Shown here: positions 63,401 through 64,000 of the stretch, piece after piece | Layout of the letters: each line of letters starts with the position of its first letter | Numbering within the stretch: position 1 is the stretch's first letter | NCBI GenBank assembly: GCA_947493175.1 | Contig: CANLQD010000001.1 | Coordinates: forward strand, 1,192,802-1,256,801 | DNA length: 64,000 nt | DNA from: an uncultured Flavobacteriaceae bacterium | Lineage (GTDB): Bacteria; Bacteroidota; Bacteroidia; Flavobacteriales; Flavobacteriaceae | Reading direction: 5' to 3' | Translations under genes and position numbers: made by a program | Notes under the pieces: generated by a model | Told to the model about the DNA's origin: nothing | Databases searched by the model: none | What the model saw: the letters and a program-made list of their open reading frames with translations, nothing else

Positions 63401-64000
63401 GGTAACGACAATATCGTTTCCAGTGGTTATTCCCGAAATGGTCCAATTATTTCCTCCATTATCGATAACCGTACCTTCTGTGCTTGTAACATTTCCATTG
63501 TTAACATTCACCGATAATGAATAGGTCAAAAGATCGGGAGCGCAACTCGGAGCATTATCTATGGCAATGGTAGGCAATGGATTAATGGTTACCTCAATTT
63601 CCGAACGCGTACTTTCACATCCACTTATAGATTGGCTCACAAAATAGGAAGTGTTTCCGGCGGTCGCGGTGCTAGGGGTGGGCGCGGCGGCACTTCCGGT
63701 TCCCCCGGTCGCGGCGGTATACCACAATAGGTTGGACCCGGTGGCCGTAAGCTGTGCGGCGGTATCGCCTTCACAGTATACAACGGGCGATGTCACTGTC
63801 GGTGCGCCGGGTATGGCGTTGACGGTCACTACGATCTCGGCCCTTGGGCCCTCGCATCCGTTGCCGTTGGTCTGGCTCACAAAATAGGAGGTGTTTCCGA
63901 CGGTCGCGGTACTCGGGGTGGGAGCGGCGGCACTTCCGGTTCCCCCGGTCGCGGCGGTATACCACAATAGGTTGGACCCGGTGGCCGTAAGCTGTGCGGC
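60452..64000 (-). CDS. large Ig/DUF11 repeat T9SS type B surface protein, 5' end missing
   Basis: The frame is open to the right edge, so the N terminus is off the window; about 1182 residues are present. From the edge: 80-residue Ig-like repeats (LLWYTAATGGTGSAA..., GNTSYFVSQ...GCE) and then longer modules with CPVVNAP...QAYCIGSTVPTMEVAIG. Four DUF11 domains follow, three of which end in the acidic block PNNDDGDQSEDDE. A gliding-motility-associated C-terminal domain (CLTIFNEFSPNNDGLNDVF) ends it. The last 200 residues are closely similar to those of the next gene's product. Coding DNA at the right edge is clearly more GC-rich than its surroundings. Confidence 0.85.
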   Translation of the reverse strand, partial: AAQLTATGSNLLWYTAATGGTGSAAAPTPSTATVGNTSYFVSQTNGNGCEGPRAEIVVTVNAIPGAPTVTSPVVYCEGDTAAQLTATGSNLLWYTAATGGTGSAAAPTPSTATAGNTSYFVSQSISGCESTRSEIEVTINPLPTIAIDNAPSCAPDLLTYSLSVNVNNGNVTSTEGTVIDNGGNNWTISGITTGNDIVVTVTNPTTSCNNILSITAPNCACPTVNAPSIVQGDQAYCIGSTVPTMEVAIGVDETVDWYTQATNGTAVATGTLTFSPAEASLVNGTNDFFAETRNTVNGCTSATRTLITITQNELPSFSVSGPGAQCAPDLLTYSVIITTDADVVTSNIPAANIVNTSGNNWTIDNIPSGSDIDITTENTTTGCLQTNAVTAPNCACPVVNAPTVIQGDQAYCIGSTVPTMEVAIGADETVDWYTQATNGTAVATGTLTFSPAEASLVNGTNDFFAETRNTVNGCTSATRTRITITQNALPNVTANASVTTINAGEPVILTGSGANSYIWDNGVTDGDTVFPLTTTTYTVVGTDGNGCENTDQVTITVAPTSDLRITKTVDNTNPNIGDNIVFTLTVFNDGPIDSPAGAVLQDLLPQGLTYISDTGNAANGTYDNTTGDWTLPLIANGTSASVTITVTVDPPTGTPGEYINTAQITSSSNYDPDSNPNNDDGDQSEDDEDAVSIVPQQTDLEIINTISVTDANPGDILMVTVEVINNGTNDATNVSVENTVPEGFTVTNINNSGTQTGTTIMWSGLNVPNGTSLILTFEVSVNIPTGRTAEYTNVVQVVQVDQYDPDSAPNNDDGDQSEDDEDSASILLVPADLSLSKALATSAIQNPNAGDTVLFELSVVNDGPGLATNVTVEDQLPSGFTLGTVNNGGTVNGTIITWVLPNVPVGTQVLSYEVTVNAPANVLDEYTNTAQITTSDQFDPDSTPNNDDGDQSEDDEASYTIPSPTVDLEVVKNVDKPETFFGDTIVFTIAVTNNSSYEATNIGIEDALPAGYALVSANTDNGTYNETIATWEIPSITPGATATLEMTVTVTDVDDYTNIAQLIYVDQIDPNMDNDRSEVTPTITQAECLTIFNEFSPNNDGLNDVFFIECIEQYPDNRLQVFNRWGVLVFETNGYNNDWDGTSIGRATIATEDKLPVGTYYYLLDLGNGSATPKTGWLYISR
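62568..63298. repeat. 206-bp direct DNA repeat, two copies 525 bp apart
   Basis: Copies at 62568-62773 and 63093-63298 differ at only four positions by my reading, about 98% identity, whereas the 319 bp between them is not part of the repeat. Both lie inside the last surface-protein gene and encode the same module (YCIGSTVPTMEVAIG...). Synonymous sites are conserved as well, which points to recent duplication or gene conversion. Confidence 0.9.
63633..64000. repeat. 240-bp tandem DNA repeat running off the right edge
   Basis: 63633-63760 and 63873-64000 align at an exact offset of 240 bp with about five differences, and the last 70 bp are identical. The unit encodes an 80-residue Ig-like module. 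The right-hand copy is cut by the window edge, so more units may follow. Confidence 0.88.

Noticed and set aside
62345..63517. Antisense open frames of 168 and 149 codons with repeated sequence
   Set aside because: Their mutual similarity only mirrors the 206-bp DNA repeat of the minus-strand surface-protein gene.
62568..64000. Regularly spaced repeats considered as a CRISPR array
   Set aside because: Repeat units are 206-240 bp, in frame and coding for Ig-like modules; there is no short repeat/unique spacer pattern and no cas gene.

Overview
The window looks like chromosomal DNA of a marine, gliding member of the Flavobacteriaceae (Bacteroidota). The evidence is a complete sprC-sprD-sprB-sprF type gliding operon, several type IX secretion (T9SS) type B cargo proteins with gliding-motility C-terminal domains, PorP/SprF outer-membrane proteins, DUF4175, DUF4837 and GIN-domain proteins, TANNTTTG-type promoters, and moderate to low GC. 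I cannot name the species.

Layout. 1-4.2 kb: the start of a molybdenum-hydroxylase 2Fe-2S subunit, a compact putative type II restriction-modification pair, a small PD-ExxxK-like protein, elaA and rpiB. 4.25-4.85 kb: an AT-rich gap rich in TTATCAA motifs that is a candidate replication origin. 4.9-9.1 kb: rnr, a GIN-domain protein, a LysE transporter, tRNA-Cys and folB. 9.2-29.3 kb, minus strand: the gliding operon, read sprC, sprD, sprB (4863 codons), sprF. 29.6-35.4 kb: glnS, an SPFH protein, gltX and an AlkB-like monooxygenase. 35.5-43.0 kb: DUF4175, ybeY, mnmG, a lipoprotein and a methyltransferase. Two perfect 16-bp parS palindromes flank mnmG. 43.3-49.8 kb: an OmpH-like lipoprotein, DoxX, holB, pgk, a LysM lytic transglycosylase (with a third, degenerate parS-like site) and DUF4837. 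49.8-50.6 kb: two paralogous 56-residue membrane proteins. 50.8-64 kb, minus strand: a second surface cassette of two large DUF11/Ig-rich T9SS cargo proteins, a PorP/SprF protein and an OmpA/PD40 protein; the first cargo gene runs off the right edge.

How they work together. The spr operon should supply the mobile cell-surface adhesin (SprB), its outer-membrane partner (SprF) and accessory surface proteins (SprC, SprD) that T9SS exports and the gliding motor drives. The second cassette has the same cargo plus PorP/SprF logic and adds an OmpA peptidoglycan anchor. The SprD-like protein and the OmpA protein share the same SPOR-like module. The parS sites, mnmG and the TTATCAA-rich gap suggest that the window lies in the origin-proximal part of the chromosome.

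No insertion sequences, CRISPR arrays, prophage genes or rRNA were seen. The most notable observations are the parS cluster, the candidate oriC, the internal architecture of SprB (a jelly-roll-like domain inserted in a repeat, and multi-module duplications), the near-identical DNA repeats in the last adhesin gene, and the twin tiny membrane proteins.
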